A DNA stretch of 64,000 bases from Uloborus plumipes. Lineage: Eukaryota; Arthropoda; Arachnida; Araneae; Uloboridae. The notes under the pieces were generated by a model. The model had not been told where the DNA came from. It worked only from the letters and a program-made list of their open reading frames with translations, and searched no databases. The first letter of the stretch is position 1. Every line of letters begins with the position of its first letter. The position numbers and the translations under genes are program-made. Location: assembly GCA_038373865.1 (NCBI GenBank), contig JAXGGA010005149.1, forward strand, positions 1 to 64,000, written 5' to 3'. Positions 11,976-23,600 of the stretch are shown one piece after another.

Positions 11976-14076
11976 GTACTTCCATTAATTGCAAGTAAGA
12001 GAACTTTTGCTTCACAAACTCCTCTGGTCTCTTTCCTTATGAAGTTTTTAAATTATTGCACAATTTTAGATTACTTCGTACTCTATCGCAAGTGAAAGTT
12101 CTTTGAAGGTTCTTAAAACTTTCTGGCATTGTCTTGAATAACATTTCTTACACTTCGGGAACTTAGAGGGACACAAAAAGTGCATTTTGATTTCGAAGAA
12201 ATAAATTTGCGTCATACCTTCCTTGCCTGCGTGGATTTATTGAAGAATGCAAAAGGCTCTCAAATAAATAGTTTACTTAATAATTAATCAATCCATTGTT
12301 ATTCGCTCACAAAATTGAAATCACGTCTTTCGAGGTAGCAAAGAGTCCCATTCGAGTGGGTACAATCGAGTGGGAGGTGCGGTACAATCCTGCATAGTAC
12401 AACATGTAATGGCGGGCTACAGGGTGTATTCATTGTCAGTCAAAATGGTCGTAGTCTTTAAGTGACAAAGTTGTGACGTTTCAAAGGAAACATCCCGGTT
12501 TTGACGTCCAGAGACCGCAGTTTTGTTCTGGTTATGCACTCATCAGTCTGAAAAAGTCTTTAACGGAAATGGAGTCAATTGTAAGCTCATTGAAACTGCT
12601 ATTACTTTTAAAGTGGTTCATAAAATAATTTATCGAACCAGCCAGTGTCCGCAAACATTAGTGTGACTCAGCTCAAAAAATGAAAGCAAAAGCATTATTT
12701 TCAAGTTTGGAGGTTATTTAGCATGAATGAGAGAACAGCTGCCTCTAGCTCAATTATTCACTGTTTCAGACTGATGATTCCATAAAAGAGACAAAACTAC
12801 ATCATCTGGATGCCCTAACCGGGCTGTTGTTAAAAGTCTTTTAGCTCTGCTGCTTATGAAGGGTAAGGTACAGTGTATTACGTTTATGATTTTCTTCCTG
12901 TTACCTAAATGCGACGTCACAGCTACGATTCATTCCTGACATCATGAAAGAGTCACTAAAACCTTACAATGTAATGTCACCACGGACAGACGTTAGTAAG
13001 TTTCTGCAACCTTCAAATGGTCTTGCAGTGTGACGTTTCGTGACCATTACGCTACATTAATTCTTAAGTAACCATCTCTTGATTTTAACGTAATTATTTT
13101 ATGGCAATCACTGCGCTATTAAGGATCTTGTTTGGTTGGCCGATCATGTAATGGTTTGGCCAAACTACAAATTGTTTATAAGCTACAAAACCCAGGCTCA
13201 GCCTGCAGCCAAAGAAAGGAATAACATTGGCCAAGCTATGCGTCAAAAAATATTTATCATTCAGTTACAGGGTGACTCTGATAAGTTGATCTATGACAGA
13301 AAATGCTTACTTCTTTTCCAAACTACTTAGTTTTTTAGGCAGAAAAAAGACTCGCCATTGGCACGGAAACGAGTTGGAATACATTTAAGAAAATAATATG
13401 AAAGTAACCTAATTCTGCTCTGCGCCAATCCCAAATAAGTGAAAATTCTCAAGGTCATGGCTCAACTTATCAGACCCGCACTAAAGATGCGTTTGTTCCA
13501 CTAACAGTTTTATTGATAATCAACAACCAATTTACATTAAACGTGATATTTAATTAAGTCATAATGTTAATACATAATACATTACACAAGAGTGCAGCCT
13601 TTTTTAAAACTATCATCTTGTAGAGCGAAAATTTTATGTATAGAAATTGTTATAAGACAATACTTATAAAAGACGAGAAGCCTAAGAGTGAGTAATTATT
13701 GACCAACTACATTGTTTAAATAAATTAATATATATTTTTTAAATACATAGCAATACATTTATTACTCTACTAGTTTGAAAAATGTTTATAATTGGTTGCA
13801 TGTGGTTTTAAAACTAATAATATCCTACAGTGATTTTAATATTGTAAAGAAGTAAAGAGGCTATAGTAGGGTTGTTATTTATATTTCTAGCTATGGCATC
13901 AAGAAGTATTGCTAAGTGAACGCTGATGACTTTAAACCAAAATTTGACATTTTAACCATAATTTTGAAATTTTGCCTTTTAGCGATATTTGTGTTTTCAA
14001 AAGTAAGTTGAAAAAATCTTCCTAGGCAAAAAAAAAAAAAAAAAAGCAATTATCACGTGAGCATTTTTGTGCCTCT
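11976..14076. other. Spacer with a moderate-GC stretch
   Basis: From about 12,300 to 13,080 the sequence is less AT-rich than usual and contains TGTGACGTTTC twice (near 12,472 and 13,028). I see no exon or classified repeat. The rest is AT-rich, with an A run at 14031-14045. Confidence 0.5.
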
Positions 14077-14334
14077 ATGATTCCTCGTTTTCGACATGGA
14101 TTATTAAAACAAGATTGCATCGATGAACTTAGTTATTTACGAAGTATTCCAACACTATCCTATAGCAATGTAGAAAACTTGAATTACCAATTAAATCCTT
14201 GTCGACATCCGCTCCATGAGAAACTTCATGAACGTCGAAAAAAATCAGTAGTTGTGCCAGAAAAAATTCCTTTTGCTAGTGAACTGATAAAGACTTATCT
14301 TAGTGGGACATACTGTGAGATTGAGACAGTATGA
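14077..14334 (+). CDS. Unidentified short open reading frame, 85 codons
   Basis: An ATG-to-TGA frame with balanced, protein-like composition (begins MIPRFRHGLLKQDCIDELSY, ends YLSGTYCEIETV) in an otherwise stop-rich region. It contains a basic run HERRKKS near residue 53. I recognise no family. It could be a fragment of a mobile-element protein, a terminal exon, or chance. No TATA box or polyadenylation site is convincingly placed. An A run lies just upstream at 14031-14045. Confidence 0.22.
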   Translation: MIPRFRHGLLKQDCIDELSYLRSIPTLSYSNVENLNYQLNPCRHPLHEKLHERRKKSVVVPEKIPFASELIKTYLSGTYCEIETV

Positions 14335-17300
14335 CAAAGATCAATATGTTATTACATAAAGATTTAAAAGAAAAAAAAGGGTGCGAATTGAGTCCTGTAG
14401 AATTTCTTTTTTAATCTTAAAATGCGGGTGAGGGCGGAGGCCAAGTGGTATTTCTCTGATGATTTGGCAGTAGCAATTTTTTTCTGTACATTATGAAAAC
14501 AGTTAGAAAATGCCGTGTATCAATTGTTTAGGGCTCTTCTTTCGTTGGGGTGGTACTTTTTTTTTCTTCAACCATCTGAAAAAACATGGTAAAGAATATA
14601 ATCAATAGATTATTTAATTATCTAAATCAACTAACATATTTCCACTGTCCTGTGCCAAATGCTACATTTTTTAAAGATATTATTTATTTTAGAGATTGAA
14701 ATTGCGATCTAATGTTAATTTATGGTCCGGTCTACTAAACAATAGCGGCCAAACTAGGAACTTGATATACTGAACTTTCAGCACAACAAAAATTTACCTT
14801 ATTTAATGTGTCAATAATAGTTGAAGTACATTCCGAAATCAGTCCTTCAAACATCAGTACATTGTAATTGGAAAAACAATTTGAACATTGCTTTAAATCA
14901 TAGCCATTTCATGTTTGCTCAGTTACAGTAAAATTAATTACATCTCTTGAAATTTTACTAGAGCTGGAATAAATCGGAATTTCTTGCACAATTTTACTGA
15001 AGGAATGACGAGAAGTGGCGGGAAATCAGTGAAAGAAATTAAACTTTCAGACTAAAATCAATGTACATCGAGCTAGTAGAAAGGAAAGAAAAAGAAATGA
15101 GAAACCGTTTTCTTTATGAGATTTGTCGGATTCAATCAACAAAGTTATTTCCCGAAAGAAAAATGTGGCATTTCCAAGTACTAAACGTATTCTATGCATT
15201 TGCACTCAGATTAAAAGTAAAGCGAAGTGTTGTATTTGTAATCAAGTTAATTATTAATTAAAATACATACTTAACATATAATATCTGTTAAGAGACTTGT
15301 TTTGGGTAAAGGCTTGAAGTAGATTTGAAGTTATTTTAAAATTGTATTTTATAAAAAAAATGTTTTTTTTTTTTTTTGGATGGACTTAATTTTCTGCAAT
15401 CTGTTAATCTTTGGCAGTTATTTTAAAGATTTTTATTTAAAAAAAATCCCTTATTTCAAGTTTTTGTTTTGATTATTGACCAGACAGGTTTAGCATGTAG
15501 TTTTGAAAAATTCGTGAAAAACTAGTGAAATATCACTAAGATGATTTAATTTTTGGTGGCAAATATTTAAACTTAAATTTGACAAGAAATTGAAAACTGT
15601 ATGGTGACATTTTGGCGATTGGTGGCATTCTGAATCAAACTTTCTTTAAATTTTTTCGTATATTTCACGCATCCCAAATAAGATTTCTCTAAATAATGTC
15701 ATGGAGTATTTTAGTGCCATGAAAATATTTCTAACAATGTTCTTGCCTATAGTATAGAATTGAGTATAATAGCAGAACTTTTATTGCTAGTCCATTCATT
15801 ATGTTAAGAGTGCATTCGTATTATAACTAAACATTCCCTTTTTCAACACAACAGTTACATTTTTTTCAGTCTGTAACTTGTTAATAATTTTAGTAATTAA
15901 GTAAAATATATTCAATTCAAGATAAGTGCTCTTCTTTTCCAAGGTTTATAAATAAATATCCACTAAAAATATTTTGAGTGTCGAAAAAATCCTTAAAAAT
16001 GTAATCACAAGCTTTAAATTTTTACTATTAAAAGCACCTCAGCAAGCTACAAAAACACAATGTCAGCATCATTACAAAAAGAAACTTTTCAACTTTCATT
16101 GCTACTCTGTATCAACAATATCGGCAGTTTCATAAATGCTTACAAATCTGGATAAAATACGATATTTTAGCGATTTAAGATAATTTTTAGCGATTTCAAT
16201 GCGAATAAACTTTTACACTATTGATTTATACGCACATGTGGTTGGAAGTTGTTTAGTACCTGTATAGGTTTAGGCATTTTTAAATTAAAAAATCAATGAT
16301 AAATATTTTTTGAGAATAAATCTACTCTTATCTACTCCTGTTTAAAGAAGTCAGCTGCATGAGGGATGCTTTACTTGATTGATGTTTTCAGGATCAGATA
16401 AAAACAACAAAGGATTTTCCTCCTAGTATTTCCACAAAAATTGATCATTTTTAGTAAGTATATTTCTGACTTTCAATGGGAAATGTTCCTTTACGCAAAA
16501 TCAATGCTTTGTACCTCTCCAATATTGTAATGATACTTTATGAAAATGTCAAAGGAAACTAGAAAGTTTTAAAAAAATTTCAGACTTGATGAATATTTTT
16601 GTTAAGGGAACGTTAAGGTAGAAAGGGACACACAAGTAGAACAAGGTAAAACATGAGAGATTATATAATGTTTCACTACAATTCATATTCAATGAACTAT
16701 GGGTTTGTTTTTCCGAATGTGGTATTAAGTACTATAAAAAATGGTTTACATAATATGCTAAATTTTTAAGAACAAAATAAAGCTAAATTTAGTCCGCTAT
16801 ATAAAGAGAAGAATTTTAATAATGCTTAATTTACGCTAGATTGTTTTCCAAAACGTTTGCTTAATTAACGTTTGGAATATATCCAAGCATTTCCTGTAAT
16901 TCTGAACTGAAGAATTCCATGCACAAAAAAGGTTTTTGGCTGAGCACTTTCTCAAAATATTTAAGGCTCTATTAAACACTTGAGCTGCATGTAATGAAAT
17001 CATTTTTGCGAGTTAGTCGGGAAAAACAATGTTAAAAAAAATATAGGTATAAAAATTTTACAAATTATTCTATTCAAGAATTTCAATGTAGTAAAAAACT
17101 ACATGGATTACTAAAAATTTTAAGGATTAACATAAAAAAAAGCATTTATTTCATTTGATACGCTATTGTCTACATATCTTTAAACCCTTCACTTGTTCTA
17201 GCAAAAGTTTTATAAGGCCTTTAAAACACCTTTTTTGTAACCTTACCAAATAGCATATTTAGTTGTTTCCTAGATTCCGGCTTTTCTTTCGAAATAAGTA

Positions 17301-17489
17301 ACTCTGCTGGTACAAACTCAAGAAACAATTTCGTGAAGTACTAAAATGTCTGCCCTTTTAAATAAGTAATTAAGTCCACCAGATGGTTAACCTTTTTGCG
17401 CAATGTATAGCTTTCACTATTTACGCCAAAAAACCTACTTCGGTGTCTGCTTAAATAAATGCAGCAGCTGCTTAAACATTCTATTAGAA
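14335..17489. other. AT-rich spacer, no gene seen
   Basis: Non-coding AT-rich sequence. The open stretch at 15061-15261 has a skewed composition and no boundary signals. No classified repeat was recognised. Confidence 0.55.
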
Positions 17490-18005
17490 CCCATTTATGC
17501 CCAGTAGCCTAAAAACGGGACGCTTGTTAGTTACTGTAATGGGTATATCATTTTACTAAAGCTGTTTTTCCCAAGTTAAGTTCCCCCAAGTCCTTCTTCT
17601 TGAGGAAATCGGTTAGAGCCTCTATTTGGACATCAGAGTTTATTTATTCACAGCTATTTTCAGACATATCAGTCAAGCAACGATCCAGCAAGGGTAGCGA
17701 CAGAAAGTAAGTGTTTTTTTTTTTGCGAACTTATTTTTCATAAAAGTAAACTATTTTAAAATGATTTGCTTAAAATTGATCACAGATGCCGTCTGTAATG
17801 TTACTTTGCAAAAGTAAAGTCAAGTAAGGTTGCATTTTGCTCACATATCTGCAAAATATAACATAAACAGGACGTTAAATAACTTCATAAATATGGCTAC
17901 GGTGAACTATTTTAAGCCTTAAATGTATGTAAACCATTTTAAGTAAGAGTTTTAAGCAGATAAAAATTTAAAAAAAGTTGTTAAAAAAACTTGGGCATAA
18001 ATGGG
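17490..18005. mobile_element. piggyBac-like MITE
   Basis: The termini are a perfect 13-bp inverted repeat, CCCATTTATGCCC and GGGCATAAATGGG. TTAA follows the right end (18006-18009); the left flank reads AGAA, a plausibly mutated TTAA. The 5' CCC and TTAA target are hallmarks of the piggyBac superfamily. Just inside the left end, CTAAAAACGGGACGC resembles the inner terminal word of the elements at 20,192-20,688 and 33,032-33,535. No transposase is encoded. Confidence 0.65.

Positions 18006-18008
<3 letters not shown>

Positions 18009-18051
<43 letters not shown>
18009..18051. repeat. (TA)n microsatellite
   Basis: An uninterrupted AT dinucleotide tract that begins directly at the right-hand TTAA of the neighbouring piggyBac-like element. 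Confidence 0.95.
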
Positions 18052-18054
<3 letters not shown>

Positions 18055-20187
18055 CATCTCCATATTTATCCATCGATCCATATTTTTTTTCTCTACATGT
18101 ATACGTATATCTCTATGTATTTATCAATTTATAGCTAAGTCTTAATTTTAAGCAAACAATTTAATTGTTTAGCATTTTACTATAACAATCATTCTGTGTA
18201 TAATTATTTATCTATATGCATATATCCATATATGTATCTATTTTCTACATAATTTTATATCTATTACTGTAAAACGGGGGAATTGGAAATATTTTTTTGC
18301 TTTGATCATCAGAAGAGAAATTTAAAGTTTTTTTCAATTTGATTTTGTGTAATAACTTTGGCCTTAGTTTTGTATTGACATTCGACCAAAACAAAACATG
18401 TTGAACAGTTTTTTTTTTGCATATAATGTTTAGAGGTGTTCCGATCGACCCCTCTGATAATCAGAACACATGTTACATTTTTCTTTTTTTGACTTTTAAA
18501 CTTTAATTGAATGAGCAGTATTGATGAGGGAGAATCATTAGTTATTGTCAAATAAAAGCGGATTTTATTTTCCAGTAAACATATGATTTGTAAAAAACCC
18601 AAAATAATTTTGAACTTACAAAGGATTAAAATTAATTTCTAGAAAATGCAATTGAATTTAAAAACAAGGATTTAATATAACTTCAAGTCTTTCATTAGAT
18701 CATTTAGTTTCAGTTAAGTTGAACTCTTTAGTTTCATGAAATATCCGAGTTTTGGAGATCCTCCTGTCAAATCTTTCCACTTATTCGTCGTTTTTTGTGT
18801 GTACAGGAATTTTGTTACCTAAAGTCTCTATGATTTTCCCATGTATATTAAGTAAACGGAAGTCTCCTTAAGCAACATATATTTTTTAATTTGGAATTGT
18901 CTGGTATTTTAATATCTAGTTCCTCCTACTTCTTTTCCAGACTTATTAAATGTTGTGCACAGTTTACAAATTGTTACACCATGAATTAAAAACTTTGTTT
19001 CTACTTGATATACTGCTACCATACGATGTTCATCAGGTTAATACATGCTTAAATATGAAAAGGAGAGGATGGGTCGAAATTCCTATGTAGCAAATTATTC
19101 CTAGTTTCGCTAGCCATACAACAAAAAAAAAACGTATCAAAAACTTACGCACAAGTAAATCAAAAATAATATTTAAATTTAATTTTGGAAGAAACGCGTG
19201 CGTTACATACCGATATTGATAATTCTTTTTTGCACCAAGCGAGGCATGATATTTAATCAGTGAAGTTGTATCCCACCTTTCACATTAAAATACAACCTAT
19301 CTCATCGTATTATTTAACTAAGCACATTGTTTTTAATAGAAATGTATGTAGAAAAGAAGAGAAGGAAAATATGCAACTTAAATGTTGACAAAATTAACGA
19401 AATATATGTTTGAAAAAAATACAAACTTTTGCTATTTAACTTAAAGAAAACTTTATTTATATGATGCATGAAACTTCAAAGTCGTTTCTTTAGAAAATCC
19501 CTCAAAAGCAGTTTCCTTAAGAACTCAAATTCTAGAATTATTTACTCTAATTCTATCAAAAATACTTATTCAGCAGACATACTTAATTTTTATTTGCTGC
19601 CTCATTTTATTCCAATAAAAGGCTAAAAAGAAATATTTATGGCTGACTCCGCAAAAGTGCACTCTGAACTTTCTACAAATATGAAAAATTCAAAAATTTC
19701 GTTGCCCTAGAAAAGTTGCACTTTAAATTCAGCTTCAAACAGAAATATTGGAAATCATTTCTGGAGATGCCTTCTGTTGATGATAGGTGCTATTTATATG
19801 TGCAACTGATATGCTTCGAAAGCATTACTTTGCGCAAAAATCTGAAGCAAACTGCCGTTATCGACCAGTAGAGATCGATCATGGTTGAAGGAGTATAATA
19901 AGATACTTTCATTCATTTAGAGACGAGTTAAGGAACTTAGAAAAAGGAAATAAGTAAATACTGGTCCGGAGGAATTCGAAATTGTATTTTCTTTTTCAGC
20001 AAGAAGATTTATATCATGCAAATTACGATTAAAGTAATTTATTCTTTCAGTTAAGAAAATAAAGGATACCTAATTAATTTAATTCTTATGCGTATTCAAA
20101 TGTCTTTTGAACTATTGATTAAATGCATATGGTAATAACTGGTTGATTTTTGGACTTGCTCGAGAATAGAAAATACGGTGGTGTAGA
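18052..20187. other. AT-rich spacer, no gene seen
   Basis: Non-coding AT-rich sequence. The minus-strand open stretch at 18309-18602 is dominated by A/T-rich codons and has no recognisable domain. Confidence 0.6.
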
Positions 20188-20191
20188 TTAA

Positions 20192-20688
20192 CCCATTAAT
20201 ACCTGACATTTTTTTTCCCAAAGATATTTTGTATACTGGTTACAAACAGTGTTTAATGGACAGGAAAAAAAATAATAAAAATATTATGTAAAAAATATTT
20301 TTTTTATTAAGGAAAGAAAAATCGTCCCTTAAAAGTTACGATAGACCCCAGAGGGTGCATACATTTTTCACTAAATTTTTTTTCTGCCTACGATATAATA
20401 TTTAGAAAGACATTTTATAAGAAGAAATAAAATCAGCAATTAACATAAACTGGGAAGCTGGGAATAACTTTGAAAACTTTGTTCCTTGAGATTGTGAAGG
20501 ATTTAATTTTTGATAAAGATCATATTAAATCTGCTATAGAACACTCTTTACAATGGTTATGTGCTGCAATATGTTAATAACGAATTGAAGAGTACCAAGG
20601 TACTATTATTTGGTTGAAATGTTCATTTTGGCGAAATTCATATCCTTTTTTGGACCGTCCCTAAAAAGGGACGCTAGGCATTAATGGG
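20192..20688. mobile_element. piggyBac-like MITE with intact TTAA duplication
   Basis: The element begins CCCATTAATACCTGAC and ends GCTAGGCATTAATGGG. TTAA flanks both sides (20188-20191 and 20689-20692). Near the right end, GTCCCTAAAAAGGGAC forms a small hairpin; a related word, CGTCCCTTAAAAGTTACG, lies inside at 20323-20340. The copy at 33,032-33,535 aligns along its whole length. There is no coding capacity for a transposase. Confidence 0.8.
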
Positions 20689-20692
20689 TTAA

Positions 20693-21419
20693 AAGTCGTC
20701 AATCTGGGTTCACCGTTACTTTAACGGATGTTCCACAAATGGTCACAAATTACCTAGTAAAAGTGTCAAAATATAGGAAAAATATTTATTTTAATAAATG
20801 ATTGATTCTTAAAAGCAATAGTCTTGTACATTTAAAAATAATAAATATGTTGTTAATAAAATGAAACTATTCAATGCGTAACAATTATGTGGAACAAAAA
20901 ATAATCGTAGCCAAGTCAGTCGTGTAATAAATAATATTGTTGTTTTTCTTTCATTATTATTATATTGCTTTCAACCTCTCAAAGCACCATTAACTATCTT
21001 TATTATCTTATTAATATATTTGTCCTGTGATAATAATTGTGTTTCAGTAATAATTTCGTGAATATTAAAGTAGGGCAAAACTTTAGTATCATATTTCCAG
21101 CTGTTTCACGAAGAGGTTCCTTTAAGAAAATGCTAAGTTTAAAGGCATCTCTAAAGTGTAAAAAGATAATCACTCCAGATGAATTGGAAAAAAAGTTTAT
21201 CTCCGGAACAATGACAGTACTCTGCAATGAATTGTGTTTATCGAAAAAATAACTCAATGACAAGGGTGGATTTATAATTCAAAATTCGGTATTAAACGAA
21301 ATTGACCATCTTGCGGTACAGTTCTCATAAATCATGTTTTTGTCCATGTGTGTCAAAATTTGTAGATTCCAAAACCAGCTGCAAAACACGATTGTAAAAA
21401 GATCTTGTGACTGACTTAA
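20693..21419. other. AT-rich spacer around a short open frame
   Basis: Non-coding except for the uncertain frame at 21037-21252. No repeats were recognised. Confidence 0.5.
21037..21252 (+). CDS. Possible terminal exon or chance open frame
   Basis: The frame is open to a TAA at 21250-21252 and has no ATG at its left. An acceptor-like TCATATTTCCAG lies within it at about 21100. From there the peptide would run about 50 residues (VSRRGSFKKMLSLKASLKC, then KKIITPDELEKKFISG). It is basic and protein-like, but I recognise no family and see no polyadenylation signal close by. Confidence 0.18.
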   Translation: MCFSNNFVNIKVGQNFSIIFPAVSRRGSFKKMLSLKASLKCKKIITPDELEKKFISGTMTVLCNELCLSKK

Positions 21420-22079
21420 TACTGTACGGCAAAACATACATTGTTGTTTTTACAGTAGAATATTGGCAGCAGAGGTTCCAGTTTAAAACTGTAAAAGCAC
21501 AGTATTAAACTATAAAACTAGGAATTTTATAGTTTATTAGCATAAAATTAGCTGTATTGTACTGTAAAAACAACAGGGCCGTGGTGGCCCGATCGGTAAA
21601 GGCATCGGACTCGTGTCCGGAGGGACCCGGGTTCGATCCCAGCCGATCAAAGATCCACCGCCTTGATTAATGGTGGCTGGGAGGCGTTAAAAATGTCGTG
21701 GTCACAAAGTCCTCCAAGTGAAACGATACCTCTAGGGGCGCTGGGCCTAGGGTTTGCTCGACCTTAGGTTCTGGTTCAAAATTAAGAACAGAGCGCCCTT
21801 CAGGGCCCTATCCCGGTTAAACCACGAAGCTGTGGTAGATACGGGGGACCCTGGAGGTGTGAAATGAAATGTAAAAACAACAGCATAATACTGGCAGCGA
21901 ATGTTCCAGTTTAAAGCTGTAAAGTGCACAGTAATAAACTGTGAAACTCGCAATTTCAGTTTATTACTGTAAAATAGCAATTTTATAGTTTACTACTGTA
22001 GAACTAGCAATTTTACAGTTTTATTTCTGTAAAATTCCTGTAAAATTAGTATGTATGTTCTGTATTATTTTTTACAGTG
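21420..22079. mobile_element. CACTA-like element split by a SINE
   Basis: The outer parts consist of the ACTGTAAAA/TTTACAGT repeat family. The left end is near TACTGTACGGCAAAACATAC and the right end reads TATTTTTTACAGTG. A tRNA-derived SINE (21,576-21,869) interrupts it with a 13-bp duplication of host sequence, so this element is older than the SINE. Inner words such as GCAGCAGAGGTTCCAG and AATATTGGCAG recur in the 23.4-kb and 55-kb copies. Confidence 0.6.
21576..21869 (+). mobile_element. tRNA-derived SINE with 13-bp target duplication
   Basis: The head GGGCCGTGGTGGCCCGATCG carries an A box around 21585-21596 and a B box GGTTCGATCC at 21630-21639, the internal RNA polymerase III promoter of tRNA-derived SINEs. 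The body runs through CACTTGGAGG-type and GGTTAAACCACG words shared with the copies at 36,131 and 36,422. The 3' end is GAAATGAAA. TGTAAAAACAACA occurs on both sides (21563-21575 and 21870-21882), as expected of LINE-driven insertion. It encodes no protein. Confidence 0.85.
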
Positions 22080-23439
22080 TAGGTAAGAAAAGTATCAACA
22101 GCGGGAAGACATACTGTTCGTATGGGGTTTTGCCAAATCTTGTCGTAAACTGGCCTTCTAGAACGCATTCTGGAAAGTAAGCGCTTGCTGATGCAATGTA
22201 GTTATCCCATTCAAGCTTTTTGCCAAGCTTTCAAAAGTTCTTCATAAGATATAACTCCTTCTTCGTTCTGCAAGTTTCATTCCTAAATATATCTTATTTG
22301 GAGTGTAATTTATGTATGGAATTGTTCTGTCACACCTGTTGCTCATTCGATATGTTTTTCTCTTATTTTTGAATTATTTTGTTCACGATGGCAATTAAAA
22401 CAACTCATTGAAAAACCAAAATGATGACATACTCAGTTTGAAATGCAGAAAATGCAATTCAGGAAGCCGTGTGTAGTTCTACATAAGAACCAGTTATTTT
22501 TCAACTTATAAGATAAGAAAGCCAAATCAGTAAGGAAATATAACTAAAAAAATAATGTTAAGAAAAGTAAATAATACCATTTACAGCCAGTGAATTAAAT
22601 CTAACTACATGTTTTTAACTAAGCGGGACTTATTCATTCAAAGGACTTTTTTTCAACTCACTTTGTACGGCTCTGTAAAAGGAAACTACTGTATCATTTC
22701 AATTATTAACTATCGCAGAAGTAAAATATTTAAACCCAACAACATTTAATGAAGATTTCGTAAAAATCATTTTTCCAAAAACATAAATTGCTATGAATTT
22801 GTTTTTATAGAATTGACAAAAAAACTATTGCAAAATTGAGACAAATAACTATAGTTAACAAAATAACTTCACATCCAAATATATTTTTTGCTCGAGTAAA
22901 GCAGTCCTAAGCTATTGAAATGGCCCCCTTGCAATAATCTAAATTCTTGACGAGTATGATTCCAAGCGTTTACAACTGGGAATTCGAGTAGCTATCTTTG
23001 CAAGGGGATCTGCGAATCAAAACATGAAATATTGATGACACTATATAACTGATTTTAATGATAAGAGGAGAGGAGAATGAGGAGTACATTTAGCGTATCA
23101 ACAGGGAAATTCTGTGGTATGTATGGTGTTACGTAACGATAGAACTATCTAAATACTAAACGATCTGGAACATTTATTTTTTATTCCTCGTTCTTATTTT
23201 TCAGAAAGTAAAACTGTAAGTTGACACTGTTGAGGTGCCTTTAAAAAACATTTTTCACTAGTTTTCCAGTGAATTTTAGATGATGTTCCAAGGTTTTTTT
23301 TTTTTTTTTTTTTGTAGTCAAGATGTTATCCTATCAGAGTCATAAATCATTTTTACCGTAAGTACTACAGAAAAAAACAGAAAAATCAAGAAGTAAAAAC
23401 TATGCCAACTAGCCCCGGTCTCCGCTATTATCATAGAAT
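22080..23439. other. AT-rich spacer, no gene seen
   Basis: Non-coding AT-rich sequence with a T run near 23294-23313. Confidence 0.6.
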
Positions 23440-23600
23440 GAGCTGTATTATACTGTAAAAACTACAGTATAATACTGGAAACAGAGGTTCCTGTTTAAAA
23501 CTAAAATGCACATTAATAAACTGTAAATTAGCAATTTTATATTTCATTACTGTAACTTTGCTGTATTATACTGTAAAAACAACATTTATTTTTCGCAGTG
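23440..23600. mobile_element. CACTA-like element, 5'-truncated copy
   Basis: It contains GAGCTGTATTATACTGTAAA, AGAGGTTCCTGTTTAAAACT and a right end TTATTTTTCGCAGTG. This matches the right half of the 55,080-55,439 copy. The left terminus is missing or unrecognisable. Confidence 0.5.

Noticed and set aside
12765..12815. Second hammerhead (CTGATGA at about 12,770)
   Set aside because: The CTGATGA is not followed by a proper stem II and GAAA, and no stem I partner exists.
21576..21660. Functional tRNA gene
   Set aside because: A and B boxes are present, but the head continues into a SINE body with target duplication and no mature acceptor stem.
21747..21980. 77-codon minus-strand frame
   Set aside because: It spans the SINE end and the CACTA-like element, both non-coding.
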